Source: VXYL01 sp963666465
GTDB lineage: Bacteria > Pseudomonadota > Gammaproteobacteria > Pseudomonadales > Azotimanducaceae
Direction of reading: 5' to 3'
Length of the DNA stretch: 64,000 bases
NCBI GenBank assembly: GCA_963666465.1
Contig: OY762824.1
Span: 1,054,001-1,118,000 of the forward strand
Positions within the stretch are counted from its first letter, which is position 1; each line of letters opens with the position of its first letter. The position numbers were made by a program, and so were the translations under genes. A model generated the notes under the pieces. That model was not told where the DNA came from, made no database searches, and was given only the letters and a program-made list of their open reading frames with translations. Positions 1 to 8,090 of this stretch are shown piece after piece.

Positions 1-154
1 CACGCAGGATCTCGCCCAGGCCAGTGCCACCGAAATGGAGCTGCCGAGCGGACCCGTGCGAGTGCTAGCCATCGCCGACCTGATCGCGATGAAGCGTCGC
101 TCCGCAAGGACGCAGGACGCGGAAGACATTCGCGCCTTGGAGCGTTTGCAATGA
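1..154 (+). CDS. Nucleotidyltransferase-like protein, C-terminal part (window-edge partial)
   Basis: Only the last 50 residues are in the window, reading in frame from base 2 to the TGA at 152-154. The tail VLAIADLIAMKRRS...AEDIRALERL has the 'L.iadLIamKr.agR.qDleDi.aLe' pattern typical of the C-terminus of small nucleotidyltransferase-fold (AbiEii/DUF6036-like) proteins, many of which are toxin components of two-gene systems. The catalytic N-terminus is outside the window, so activity cannot be judged. The stop overlaps the ATG of the following small gene (ATGA), which suggests a translationally coupled pair. The family assignment rests on this short tail only. Confidence 0.55.
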   Translation, partial: TQDLAQASATEMELPSGPVRVLAIADLIAMKRRSARTQDAEDIRALERLQ

Positions 155-327
155 ACCGTCCCGAGCCGGGTGCCCCATCGCGCCCCGTTCAGTTCTTCAC
201 CGACGAATACATCGAGCGCTGCCGTGAACTCTCGCCGGCGGACATCGCCCGGTTTTTGGACGACTTCCGGCGACTGTACGGCCAGCGCCACCTGCAACAG
301 TCCAGGGAGGGTGAGCGGGTCCGATGA
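151..327 (+). CDS. Small partner protein of the upstream nucleotidyltransferase, 58 aa
   Basis: A 58-codon gene starting at ATG 151 and overlapping the previous stop by 4 nt, ending with TGA at 325-327. The product begins MNRPEPG and contains FFTDEYIERCRELSPADIA then RFLDDFRRLYGQ, an acidic, probably all-helical segment. The pattern 'f.deyl..cr.LspedI..FLedfr.l' is common in tiny genes placed directly after AbiEii/DUF6036-type nucleotidyltransferase genes. Overlap and context suggest it works with, or antagonises, the upstream protein; the function is inferred. It could be the antitoxin of the pair or an accessory protein. Confidence 0.6.
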   Translation: MNRPEPGAPSRPVQFFTDEYIERCRELSPADIARFLDDFRRLYGQRHLQQSREGERVR

Positions 328-439
328 TGTGACCGTGACGCATCCGAACCGCGAAACTCGGGCACCTGCCCGGATTGCCAGCGCGGATCCGGGAACGGTC
401 GAACCACCACGACTGATCGTCCTGCATGGAGCGCGATGC

Positions 440-544
440 CCCTCCCTGCAGAAGCCCTCCCTGCAGAAGCCCTCCCTGCAGAAGCCCTCCCTGCAGAAGC
501 CCTCCCTGCAGAAGCCCTCCCTGCAGAAGCCCTCCCTGCAAAGA
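440..544. repeat. Seven tandem copies of a 15-bp unit
   Basis: CCCTCCCTGCAGAAG is repeated head to tail, with six perfect copies from 440 to 529 and a seventh that decays after base 540. The unit contains a PstI-like CTGCAG palindrome and is a multiple of three, but no convincing gene spans it: it lies in the 263-nt gap between the small partner gene (ending 327) and the DUF5990 gene (start 591). It looks like a minisatellite formed by slippage. It is not a CRISPR array because there are no spacers. Confidence 0.9.
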
Positions 545-590
545 GTTGCTAGGCTTCTCATGAAATCTCGGCTGGAGAATGAGGAAAAGC

Positions 591-1028
591 ATGTCGGAGG
601 AACTGTGCCTGACGATCGAACTCCACGCGCCACCCGAAGGCCACGCGTTCTGCCTGCAACGCGGCAAGGGCGCAAAGAGCGAGCGCCTCGACTACATCGA
701 GGCAACCGGCGACGACATCTCCTTCGATGTCACGGTGACCGTGCGCCAAGGCAAGATTCCCGGCGCACCCGACTTCGCTGGCCCCTTCGTCCAAGGCCGC
801 CCAGGCGAGCGCTTCTTCTACCTCTGCGTCGGCCAATGCTCAGAGCTCGTGGAGCCGCAATGGTCCGGCCGCGTCAAGGTGCCTCTCTCGTCCATCACGT
901 GGGACACGGTGGAACAGGCTAGGGCCAGCAGTGGCCGCCTCCACGCAAGTTACGCGGCCTCCCGACCCAACGGCCGCCCTACCCTGGCCAGCGTCCCGCT
1001 CCTCGGTGAGGGCTGGTCTGCAGGGTAG
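591..1028 (+). CDS. DUF5990 family protein
   Basis: The protein is 145 aa from the ATG at 591, chosen because GAGGAA lies 4-9 nt upstream; an in-frame ATG at 579 would add four residues. It matches the DUF5990 layout: an N-terminal beta strand (LCLTIELHAPP), 'FCLQRGKG' near residue 20, 'ATGDDISFDVTVTVRQG' near 40-56, then 'GPFVQGRPGERFFYL', 'KVPLSSITWDTVEQA' and a closing 'SVPLLGEGWSAG'. Family members are small soluble proteins of unknown biochemical role. No operon partner is evident; the gene is followed by a repeat-rich gap. Confidence 0.75.
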   Translation: MSEELCLTIELHAPPEGHAFCLQRGKGAKSERLDYIEATGDDISFDVTVTVRQGKIPGAPDFAGPFVQGRPGERFFYLCVGQCSELVEPQWSGRVKVPLSSITWDTVEQARASSGRLHASYAASRPNGRPTLASVPLLGEGWSAG

Positions 1029-1609
1029 GGTGCCTGCGAGGGTCTTTCTTGGGGCGAGGGCATCGAAGCCCTCGTTCGCGCCGACAGGCGCGCACGCCTC
1101 GCACGGCATCTTCCGGAGCGCACGGGAAGCTGGTGATGCATGAAGCCATTGCGCTGCGCGCAGACGCGCCTTGCAGCGCGCGCGAGGGCTTCGATGCCCT
1201 CCGGCCCCAAAGTGGAAGCTCGCCGTGCCCACGCACATGCGACCTGATGGGTGTGACACGGCATCTCGTCCGTCTGTGCCGGAATGTCGTGAACGTGGCA
1301 CTTGAGTTGTTGACCCGCCCCAGGATCTGGCACCGCAGGAGGGCGCGGTCGTCGGCACGGCTGGCCCCCTCCGAAGGGGAGTGATAGGACGGGCGCACGC
1401 TTTCCGGGACCAACGACGGGCTTGACTACCGCATACGCCGGGGCCGCCCCTCCGAAAGTCCTTGCGGTTCCTCAACTCCCCCGAAGGGGAGTGACAAGAG
1501 GAGCGCCACGACACCCATCTCCCCGCCTTGGGACGCGCCTGCGGCGCGAGACGCCCTGCCGCCAGAGAGCCGGAGGAGGGTTTCGTGCCAAGGAAGCCTG
1601 ATCAAGCCC
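1029..1609. other. Repeat-rich intergenic region, no gene recognised
   Basis: This 581-nt gap holds no convincing coding sequence. It contains a 19-bp inverted repeat (GAGGGCATCGAAGCCCTCG at 1056-1074, its complement at 1183-1201), each arm also being a hairpin by itself, enclosing about 108 bp with further GCGCG palindromes. Near the 3' side, around 1366-1385 and 1447-1497, are two copies of a dispersed repeat recognised by 'CCCTCCGAA...GAAGGGGAGTGA', which recurs in other gaps of the window. The converging genes (DUF5990 and ilvA) both end here. Confidence 0.6.
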
Positions 1610-2830
1610 CTAACTCTCCGCAGCGTCGTAGCCGGCGCGCTGCAGGGAATCCAGTACCACCTCGACCTGTTCTTCACCCCGCATTTGCAGGACGAACTCA
1701 ATCGCGGTGGTGCGCACCGTGGAAGCGGCGAAGGCGCGTTGGTGAGCTATGTCAACGATGTTGCTGTCGAGGTCGCCCAGGATGCGGGTGAGGTCGGCCA
1801 TGGCGCCGGGCACGTCCGGTGCTTCCACCTTGATGCGGACGAGGCGACGGGTGCGGACGAGGCCGCGTTGCAGGATGGAAGAGAGGATCATCATGTCGAT
1901 GTTGCCGCCGGTGAGTACGAGGGCGGTGGTTCCGCTTTCGCCGATATCGGGGTACGCCCGCACGGCGGCCAGCGGGCAGGCGCCAGCGCCTTCCGTGACC
2001 GTCTTCTCCACTTCGAGCAGGGCGAACACCGCATCCTCGATCTGCGCCTCCGTCACCGTCACCACGCGCTCCACGTGTTCGCGGATGATGGGCAGGGTGA
2101 GCCTTCCCGGCGTCTCCACCGCGATGCCCTCCGCCACCGTTCCGGGACGCGCCGCACCGGTCTCGTCGCCTCGCAGTGCGTTGTGCATCGCAGCGAAGCG
2201 TTCGGTTTGGACACCGACGATGCGAACATCGGGGCGCACGGCACGCACGCCGACGGCGATTCCGGCGATGAGACCCCCACCCCCAACCGGCACGACGATG
2301 GTCTGGATGTCCGGCGCCTGTTCGAGCAGTTCGAGGCCCAGCGTGCCTTGACCAGCGATCACGGCCTCGTCGTCGAAGGGGTGGACGAGCGTGGCGCCGC
2401 GCGCCGCCGCGAGTTCTTCCGTAACCGCCAGTGTCGCCGCGAACGTGTCCCCGCGCAGCAGCACCTCGGCCCCGAACACGCGGGACTGACGCACCTTGGC
2501 GTTTGGCGTGTTCTTGGGCATGACGATGGTGACCGGCACGTTCAGACGGCCGCCGTGATAGGCCAGCGCCTGGGCATGATTGCCCGCCGACATGGCGACC
2601 ACGCCTCGTTCGCGTTCGGCTTCGCTCAGGAGGCACAGCCGGTTGAGGGCGCCGCGCTCCTTGAACGATGCCGTGAACTGGAGGTTCTCGAACTTGAGCA
2701 GGAGCAAGCGGCCCGTGAGCACAGACAGGGTCCGCGACGGTGCAAGGGGGGTGACCGCCACATGCTCGGCAATGCGGCTTTGGGCGGCACGGATTGCGGC
2801 GAGGTCGATGGTCACGGTGCGTCGCCGCAA
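1610..2830 (-). CDS. ilvA: Threonine ammonia-lyase (threonine dehydratase)
   Basis: A 406-aa PLP enzyme that deaminates L-threonine to 2-oxobutanoate, the first step toward isoleucine (or catabolic threonine use). The PLP lysine is Lys57 in TASFKERGA; SAGNHAQ follows at about 81-87, and GGGGLIAG (about 183-190) binds the cofactor phosphate. Residues from about 335 (VRIKVEAPDVPGAMADL) form one ACT-like regulatory domain, so this is the ~400-aa single-ACT form rather than the 500-aa E. coli IlvA with two. The gene is divergent from the flavodoxin-like gene, with about 50 nt between them. Biosynthetic versus catabolic role cannot be decided from the window. Confidence 0.9.
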   Translation of the reverse strand: MRRRTVTIDLAAIRAAQSRIAEHVAVTPLAPSRTLSVLTGRLLLLKFENLQFTASFKERGALNRLCLLSEAERERGVVAMSAGNHAQALAYHGGRLNVPVTIVMPKNTPNAKVRQSRVFGAEVLLRGDTFAATLAVTEELAAARGATLVHPFDDEAVIAGQGTLGLELLEQAPDIQTIVVPVGGGGLIAGIAVGVRAVRPDVRIVGVQTERFAAMHNALRGDETGAARPGTVAEGIAVETPGRLTLPIIREHVERVVTVTEAQIEDAVFALLEVEKTVTEGAGACPLAAVRAYPDIGESGTTALVLTGGNIDMMILSSILQRGLVRTRRLVRIKVEAPDVPGAMADLTRILGDLDSNIVDIAHQRAFAASTVRTTAIEFVLQMRGEEQVEVVLDSLQRAGYDAAES

Positions 2831-2884
2831 TGCGGGCTATGGTTCATTTCTCGGCAGTATAGGGACGCGGCGCCCATCAAGCAC

Positions 2885-3337
2885 TTGCTCATCGTCTATC
2901 ACACCCAGACGGGCAACACCGAGTGCATGGCCCGTGCTGTTCGGGACGGCGCCACCGACCCGTTGATCGAAGAGGTGGAGACGCGCCTTTTGAAGGCCAT
3001 GGAAGCGGGCCCAGACGACTTGCTTTGGGCAAGCGGCGTACTGCTCGGCACGCCGGAGAACTTCGGCTACATGTCCGGCGCCATGAAGGACTTCCTCGAC
3101 CGCACCTTCTATGCCGTGGAGGGCCGGATTCAGCCCCTCCCGTGCGGCATCTTCATCAGCGCCGGCAACGACGGCAGCGGCGCCCTGCGCGCCATCCGCC
3201 GCATCATCGGCGGCTATCCGTTCCACGAGGTGCAGGAACCGGTGATCGCCCAAGGCGAAGTGCTGCCGGAGCATCTCGAAGCCTGCCGCGAACTCGGCAT
3301 GGCCTTGGCGGCCGGGCTGGAGGCGGGGATCTACTGA
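2885..3337 (+). CDS. Flavodoxin / NAD(P)H-dependent FMN-binding oxidoreductase
   Basis: About 150 aa. The N-terminus LLIVYHTQTGNTECMA is a flavodoxin phosphate-binding loop (beta strand followed by T/S-x-T-G-N-T), and LLGTPENFGYMSGAMKDFLDR matches the second flavin-contact loop of the flavodoxin/WrbA fold. There is no ATG upstream of the motif; TTG 2885 gives the natural start, so the exact initiation codon is uncertain. It probably carries FMN in a cytosolic redox role. The gene is followed within 70 nt by a P1+P2 dispersed repeat. Confidence 0.72.
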   Translation: MLIVYHTQTGNTECMARAVRDGATDPLIEEVETRLLKAMEAGPDDLLWASGVLLGTPENFGYMSGAMKDFLDRTFYAVEGRIQPLPCGIFISAGNDGSGALRAIRRIIGGYPFHEVQEPVIAQGEVLPEHLEACRELGMALAAGLEAGIY

Positions 3338-3403
3338 CGTCCCCTCTACAGCGGGTGGCTCCGGAAGGAGGGCATCCTCCCTGCCTCGCGTCCGAAGGAC
3401 GCC

Positions 3404-3526
3404 TAGCAGCCTGTCGGACTCGGACGGCGCAAGCTGGCCGAATGCCGACAGGGTGACAGGACGGCTTGGGCTGGGGCAGGAAGCGTTGCCGAAAGGCAAC
3501 GGTTCTTGTGGCGCTGGCGGCGCGTA
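3404..3526 (+). repeat. Dispersed palindromic repeat, composite P1+P2 copy 1
   Basis: P1 (about 3406-3456) is an imperfect palindrome opening CAGCCTGTCGGAC and closing GCCGACAGGGTG. P2 (about 3460-3524) follows at once, opening GACGGCTTGGGCTGGGG and containing the hairpin GTTGCCGAAAGGCAAC (GAAA tetraloop, 6-bp stem) followed by GGTTCTTGTGGCGC. The copy lies 66 nt downstream of the flavodoxin-like stop on the same strand, where it could act as a transcript-end hairpin. A shorter palindrome (GGAGGGCATCCTCC, 3366-3379) precedes it. Near-identical copies occur at 49.73 kb and, diverged, at 47.43 kb. Confidence 0.85.
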
Positions 3527-3552
3527 GAGGGCATCCCTCACTCCCGGAAGCG

Positions 3553-3855
3553 CTACCGCGGTGGCTGCACCTCGGTGGCTTCATAGAACGCCACGCCGCC
3601 ACCCTTGCCGGGGCGTTCGCGCATGGCTTTCTGGAACTCCGCCATGTGGGGACTCGCGAAGTGCGCTGCCAAGGCTTCCATGTCGCGCCACTTTTCCGTG
3701 ATGCGGATTGCGTTGGGGTCGTTCAGCTCCACCGAGAAGGTGTAGTCGTCGCAGCCGTCCTCGGCGCGACTCGCCGTCTCCATGGTGGCAATCGCGTCCT
3801 TGAGGTGCGCGATGTTTTCGGCGGTGGTTTCGATCCTCCCGTTGACGATGATCAT
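3553..3855 (-). CDS. Antibiotic biosynthesis monooxygenase (ABM) domain protein, putative quinol monooxygenase
   Basis: A 100-aa single-domain protein: MIIVNGRIETTAENIAHLKD opens an ABM ferredoxin-like fold, followed by an acidic YTFSVELNDPN strand, ITEKWRDMEALAAHFASPHM and a C-terminal strand. This is the YgiN/ABM arrangement; family members are cytosolic dimers that oxidise quinols or degrade small aromatics without a cofactor. No partner gene is adjacent. The end of the gene runs into the preceding repeat. Substrate unknown. Confidence 0.8.
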   Translation of the reverse strand: MIIVNGRIETTAENIAHLKDAIATMETASRAEDGCDDYTFSVELNDPNAIRITEKWRDMEALAAHFASPHMAEFQKAMRERPGKGGGVAFYEATEVQPPR

Positions 3856-3936
3856 GTGCTCGCCAGTCCTGCCGTGTAAGCCAAAGGCCGCACTCTAACC
3901 CGACTCCGCTGCGCATGGCTTGCGGCGGCAACGGCG

Positions 3937-4222
3937 GGTAGTGTCTCACTTTGGCTTGTGCAGTGTCTGGCGCCGTCCTCCGGAGGGAGGGCGTCCCGCC
4001 CTCCATCGCGCCGCAAGGCGCGCAGGGCACTCGCGGCATGTGCAGGGAGGACGCGCCTGACGGCGCGCATGGAGGGCGGGACGCCCTCCCCCTCCCTCGC
4101 GCATGGAGGGCGGGACGCCCTCCCCCTCCCTATAGAGAGCGGTCCCGGCAGGCAAATCGACGCAGTCGCCGGTTGCGAACGGCCATGCGCCACGTCAGGC
4201 AAATTCAAAGTGAGACACTACC
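3937..4222. mobile_element. MITE-like element with 17-bp perfect terminal inverted repeats and 8-bp target duplication
   Basis: The ends are GGTAGTGTCTCACTTTG (3937-3953) and its exact complement at 4206-4222. The flanking octamers are identical, CAACGGCG at 3929-3936 and 4223-4230, which is the signature of transposition with an 8-bp target-site duplication. The 286-bp element has no gene; its interior carries several GAGGGCG...CGCCCTC palindromes of the dispersed R3 type (about 3980-4012 and 4070-4132). An 8-bp duplication and GG-starting ends would suit ISL3- or IS1595-like transposases, but the parent cannot be named from here. No autonomous copy is in the window. Confidence 0.85.
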
Positions 4223-4282
4223 CAACGGCGGCTGGATGCCCTCCATGCCCGCCTCAAGGCAACTCCACAGGGAGCAATGCCG

Positions 4283-5449
4283 CTATCGAGGGGGCCAGCG
4301 CCAGGGAGGCAGTTCCAGCGGTGCGAAATTGCGCAAGGTGGTCTCGCCCATTTCCTTCTCGAGTTCAAGGTGGTTGCACTCGCCGGATTCCGTGAGGGCC
4401 TCCACCAGCGCCGTCGCGTGGGATGTCACCCACACCTGCGTTTCGGTGGCCGAGTGGCGCATCAAGCGGGCGAGGGCCGGCAACAGGTCTGGATGGATGC
4501 TGGTTTCGGGCTCGTTCAGCACCATCAGCGACGGCGGGCGCGGGGTCAGCAGCGCCGCGATCCACAGCAGGTAGCGCAGCGTGCCGTCCGACAGCTCTGC
4601 CTGGGACAGTGGCCGCAAGAGGCCGTGCTGGCGAAACAGGAGCTGGAAGGCGCCGGCCCGTTCCTCCACCTCCACCTCCGCGCCGGGAAAGGCATCCTCC
4701 ACCGCCGCGGCGAGCGCATCCTGGTCGCCGATCTCCATGATTGTCCGCCAGGCCGCGGCGAGATCGTGGCCGTCGTTGCTCATCACCGGTGTGCGCACGC
4801 CGATGCGTGCATGTCGTGCCGGCGCGTCCGCATCGGTGCGGAAATGGTCGTAGAAGCGCCATGAGCGCACTTGCTCCCGCAGCAGCAACGCCTCCGGCGC
4901 TCGCTCGGGGTCGGCGAGGCGCGACACCATGCTGTCGAAGGCAGGCAGATGCCGCTCCACCACCTGCCACGCGCCTGCGTCGTCACGACTGCGCACCAGA
5001 CCGCCCTTGCGATCCACCGAGGCGCGGCGTTCGTGCCAAGTTTCGCCGTGCCAGATGACTTCGCGCTTGACTTCGGGGTCCTTGCCGAACATGGATCGCG
5101 GCACTGGCACTGGCAGGCCGTATTCGATGGAGTAGCTGAAGTCGTCGCCGCCGAAGCCGAGCCGCAGGTTCACCGGATCGTTGCGCGGGCCGCCCTGCAC
5201 CGGATGATCCCCCCTCTTCACGGACTTCGCGAACTGCTCCGGGCCGGCCCAAAGCACCGAATCAAGACCACCCTCCCGACCGATGCCCTGCACCCCGCCG
5301 CCGAAGGCTGTCTCGGACAGCAGGCGAAGTGCCCGGTAGAGATTGGACTTGCCACTGCCGTTGGCACCGGTGACGAGGTTCATCCCCTCGAGCGGGAGCA
5401 CGATGTCTCGGAGGGAACGATAGTTGGCGACAGCGAGGGTGTGCAGCAT
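4283..5449 (-). CDS. RecF/SMC-like AAA family ATPase (COG4637-type)
   Basis: 388 aa. MLHTLAVANYRSLRDIVLPL precedes the Walker A GANGSGKSN at about 29-37; the ABC-type signature SDGTLRYLLWIAALL and Walker B LMVLNEPETSIHPDLL lie near 290-325, then VTSHATALVEAL carries the H-loop. Walker B has Asn-Glu instead of Asp-Glu, as is common in this family. There is no coiled-coil insertion long enough for an SMC and no TOPRIM domain, so it is not an OLD nuclease. Such solitary ATPases are predicted DNA-associated or defence proteins, but no partner nuclease is adjacent. Confidence 0.8.
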   Translation of the reverse strand: MLHTLAVANYRSLRDIVLPLEGMNLVTGANGSGKSNLYRALRLLSETAFGGGVQGIGREGGLDSVLWAGPEQFAKSVKRGDHPVQGGPRNDPVNLRLGFGGDDFSYSIEYGLPVPVPRSMFGKDPEVKREVIWHGETWHERRASVDRKGGLVRSRDDAGAWQVVERHLPAFDSMVSRLADPERAPEALLLREQVRSWRFYDHFRTDADAPARHARIGVRTPVMSNDGHDLAAAWRTIMEIGDQDALAAAVEDAFPGAEVEVEERAGAFQLLFRQHGLLRPLSQAELSDGTLRYLLWIAALLTPRPPSLMVLNEPETSIHPDLLPALARLMRHSATETQVWVTSHATALVEALTESGECNHLELEKEMGETTLRNFAPLELPPWRWPPR

Positions 5450-5527
5450 GGGAGCATGTTGGCGCTTGCTGGAGCGATCGGCAACGAGATCAGGTTGATC
5501 GTGTGGCGGTGGCGGGGAGTCCCTCGG

Positions 5528-6502
5528 TCAACCTGAGCCGATCAGCTTCCATGCGTAGTCCAGAGCGTGCCCCAGCGAATCCGTGAAGGCCTTGCCCTGC
5601 CAGGCGATGTCGAAAGCGGTGCCGTGGTCCACCGAGGCGCGGACGATGGGCAGGCCGATGGTGACGTTGACGCCGGTCTTGAAGCCAATCAGTTTCATGG
5701 GAGCGTGGCCTTGGTCGTGGTACATGCAGACGATGGCGTCGTGGGCGTCGTTGTGGATGGCTTGATAGAACACCGTGTCGGCGGGGTGGGGGCCGCTGAC
5801 TTCGAGCCCCGCGGCCCGGGCCGCGGCGATGGCCGGAGCGATGATGTCCCTGTCCTCCGTGCCCATCAGGCCGTTCTCGCCAGCGTGCGGGTTGAGACCG
5901 CAGACGGCGATGCGTGGCCGGGGCAGGAACCGCGACAGCGCCTCGTTCGTCAGCCGGATCACCGTGTCGATGCGGGCAGGCGTCACCCGGGCGATGGCCT
6001 CCGCGAGGGAAACGTGGGTGCTGATGTGGGTGACCGCGACGCTCTCCGTCGCAAGCATCATCGCGTATTCGTGCGTGTCGCAGAGGGCGGCGATGGTCTC
6101 GGTGTGGCCGATGAAGCCCGGGTGGGTGCGCCCGGTTGCTTCCTTGTTCATGGGCAGGGTGACGATGGCGGCGACGGTGCCGGCCAAGGCGTCGCGGGTG
6201 GCCTGCTCGACATAGTGCAAGGCTGCGGCGCCGGCCTTGGCGCTAAGCTGCCCCGGCGTGAGATCTGCTGCACTGAGGCGGCCGGCATCCACCACGTTGA
6301 GATAGCCGGGGCGCGCTTCCTCCAGTGACGCAACGACATGCATTGGGATGCCGAGACCAAGCATCTCGGCCCCCCGCGCCAGAATCGCCGCGTCACCGTA
6401 CGCGAGAACGCCGTCGCCTAGCAGGCCGTCGGCGAAGCGGCGCAGGAGGATTTCCGGGCCGACGCCACTGGCATCGCCCATGGTGATGGCCACGGGCCTC
6501 AT
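5528..6502 (-). CDS. pdxA: 4-hydroxythreonine-4-phosphate dehydrogenase family protein
   Basis: 324 aa from MRPVAITMGDASGVGPEILL; the frame is open for 27 more codons upstream but the family begins at this Met. Motifs: GDASGVGPE (substrate loop), IGHTETIAAL and HISTHVSLAEAIARV (metal and substrate histidines), GLNPHAGENGLMGTED, and MYHDQGHAPMKLIGF with the C-terminal metal His. PdxA oxidises 4-phosphooxy-threonine in pyridoxal phosphate synthesis; some relatives (PdxA2) act on other phosphorylated acids. No other vitamin B6 gene is nearby, so a PdxA2-like role remains possible. Confidence 0.88.
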   Translation of the reverse strand: MRPVAITMGDASGVGPEILLRRFADGLLGDGVLAYGDAAILARGAEMLGLGIPMHVVASLEEARPGYLNVVDAGRLSAADLTPGQLSAKAGAAALHYVEQATRDALAGTVAAIVTLPMNKEATGRTHPGFIGHTETIAALCDTHEYAMMLATESVAVTHISTHVSLAEAIARVTPARIDTVIRLTNEALSRFLPRPRIAVCGLNPHAGENGLMGTEDRDIIAPAIAAARAAGLEVSGPHPADTVFYQAIHNDAHDAIVCMYHDQGHAPMKLIGFKTGVNVTIGLPIVRASVDHGTAFDIAWQGKAFTDSLGHALDYAWKLIGSG

Positions 6503-6705
6503 GGGTTGGAACTGGCCTTGCCTGGACGGGGCCGGAGTTTCGGCTGGGATGGGACGGGACCGAGTGGGGCTTGGGGCGCGCATCCCCCACGCTTCTTCGA
6601 AGCGGGATAGGTCCCGTCACCACCACTCGCCATCGTCGCCCCCCGAGGAACGAAGCCTGGCAGCGCGCCTCACGCCCGCTGCCAGGCCGTTCCCCCAAGC
6701 GGAAC

Positions 6706-7725
6706 CTACGCCAAGGCCTCCTTCGTCGTCTTGACGATGGCCGCCGCCACCTTGTACGGGTCGGCATTGGAAGCCGGGCGCCGGTCCTCGAGCCGCCCCT
6801 TCCAGCCATCGTCGATGGTAGCGATGGGGATGCGAATGGATGCGCCGCGGTCCGAGACGCCGTAGTTGAACTTGTCGATCGACTGGGTCTCGTGGGCGCC
6901 GGTGAGGCGCTTGCTGTTGTCGGCGCCATAGACCGTGATGTGGCGCTCGATGTGATCGCCGAAGCGCTCGCAGATCTTCGTGAACGTGCTCTCATCGCCC
7001 GACTGGCGCATGGGGCCGTTGGAGAAGTTGGCGTGCATCCCGGAGCCGTTCCAGTCCGTGTCGCCCAAGGGCTTCGGATGCCAGTTGATGGCATAGCCGT
7101 GCTCTTCCGCCACACGTTCCAGAATGTAGCGGGCGATCCAGGTCTCGTCGCCAGCGCGCGCGGCGCCCTTGGCAAACACCTGAAACTCCCACTGGCCGGC
7201 GGCCACTTCACCGTTGATGCCCTCGACATTGATGCCGGCCTCAAGGCAGGCGTCGAGGTGCTGCTCGATGATGTTGCGCCCGAAAGCGTTGGCGCCGCCC
7301 ACCGAGCAGTAGTACGGGCCTTGCGGCGGCGGATAGCCGCCAGCGGGGAAGCCGGGCGGCAGATTGGTCTGGGTGTCCCAGAGGAAATACTCCTGCTCGA
7401 AGCCAAACCAGAAATCGTCGTCGTCGTCCTCGATGGTGGCTCTGCCATTGGACTCATGCGGGGTGCCGTCGGCGTTCAGCACCTCGGTCATCACGAGGTA
7501 GGCGTTCTTGCGGCAGGGATCGGGAAACAGCGCCACCGGCTTCAGCAGGCAGTCAGACGAACTGCCATCCGCCTGCTGCGTCGAACTGCCGTCGAACGAC
7601 CACATCGGGCAGTCCGCCAGCGTGCCGCCGAAATCCGTCTCCACGCGGGTCTTGCTGCGCAGACTCTGCGTCGGCTTGTTGCCGTCCAGCCAGATGTATT
7701 CCAACTTGCTCTTGCTCATGCTCAT
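6706..7725 (-). CDS. glnII: Glutamine synthetase, type II
   Basis: 339 aa from MSMSKSKLEYIWLDGNKP; a GGAG lies 12 nt upstream and the next in-frame Met is two codons later. The short length, WLDGN N-terminus, DCPMWSFDGSSTQQA, FGFEQEYFLWD (metal glutamates), NINGEVA-like GINGEVAAGQWEFQ, TDWNGSGMHANFSN and GASIRIP are all features of eukaryote-like GSII, not the 470-aa dodecameric GSI, and there is no adenylylation site. It condenses ammonia and glutamate using ATP. GSII occurs in rhizobia, actinomycetes and scattered proteobacteria. It is monocistronic here. Confidence 0.92.
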   Translation of the reverse strand: MSMSKSKLEYIWLDGNKPTQSLRSKTRVETDFGGTLADCPMWSFDGSSTQQADGSSSDCLLKPVALFPDPCRKNAYLVMTEVLNADGTPHESNGRATIEDDDDDFWFGFEQEYFLWDTQTNLPPGFPAGGYPPPQGPYYCSVGGANAFGRNIIEQHLDACLEAGINVEGINGEVAAGQWEFQVFAKGAARAGDETWIARYILERVAEEHGYAINWHPKPLGDTDWNGSGMHANFSNGPMRQSGDESTFTKICERFGDHIERHITVYGADNSKRLTGAHETQSIDKFNYGVSDRGASIRIPIATIDDGWKGRLEDRRPASNADPYKVAAAIVKTTKEALA

Positions 7726-8090
7726 GCCGTGCTCTTGCTCCTTTCCGTTCATCGAACACATGGATTGGTTTCGCCCCAATGGCGGGCCGGGGCGGGAAGC
7801 GCCTCGATGCCGCGCCACTCATGCAAGCCGCGCCACTCATGCAACATGCGCGCCAGAGGCGCAACCTAAGCGTCCAGATGTCGCACCCCATGCGGGCGAA
7901 CGGCGCGGGAACGATGCACCGTCCGGGCGCAGGCGTCAATTGCCGCGTTCGTTTGGCGAGATCCCCGCCTGCGGGCGTGATCCGCCCTCACCCGTTCCTC
8001 AGCCCGCTCCGCACCAAACCGGACGCTTCGCCCAGCACAACGACCCAATGTGGTGCAACCAGACGCCTGCCGCGAGAGGTGCCGCGCAAC
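7726..8090. other. Intergenic region with an 18-bp tandem duplication
   Basis: No gene is recognised between the start of the glutamine synthetase gene and the stop of the TPP enzyme. Two head-to-tail copies of GCCGCGCCACTCATGCAA lie at 7809-7844, followed by a partial 'CATGC' echo. This gap should hold the glnII promoter on the minus strand, but no clear -35/-10 or NtrC site could be identified by eye. Confidence 0.5.

Noticed and set aside
440..544. CRISPR array
   Set aside because: The 15-bp units are directly adjacent with no spacers, and no cas genes are nearby.
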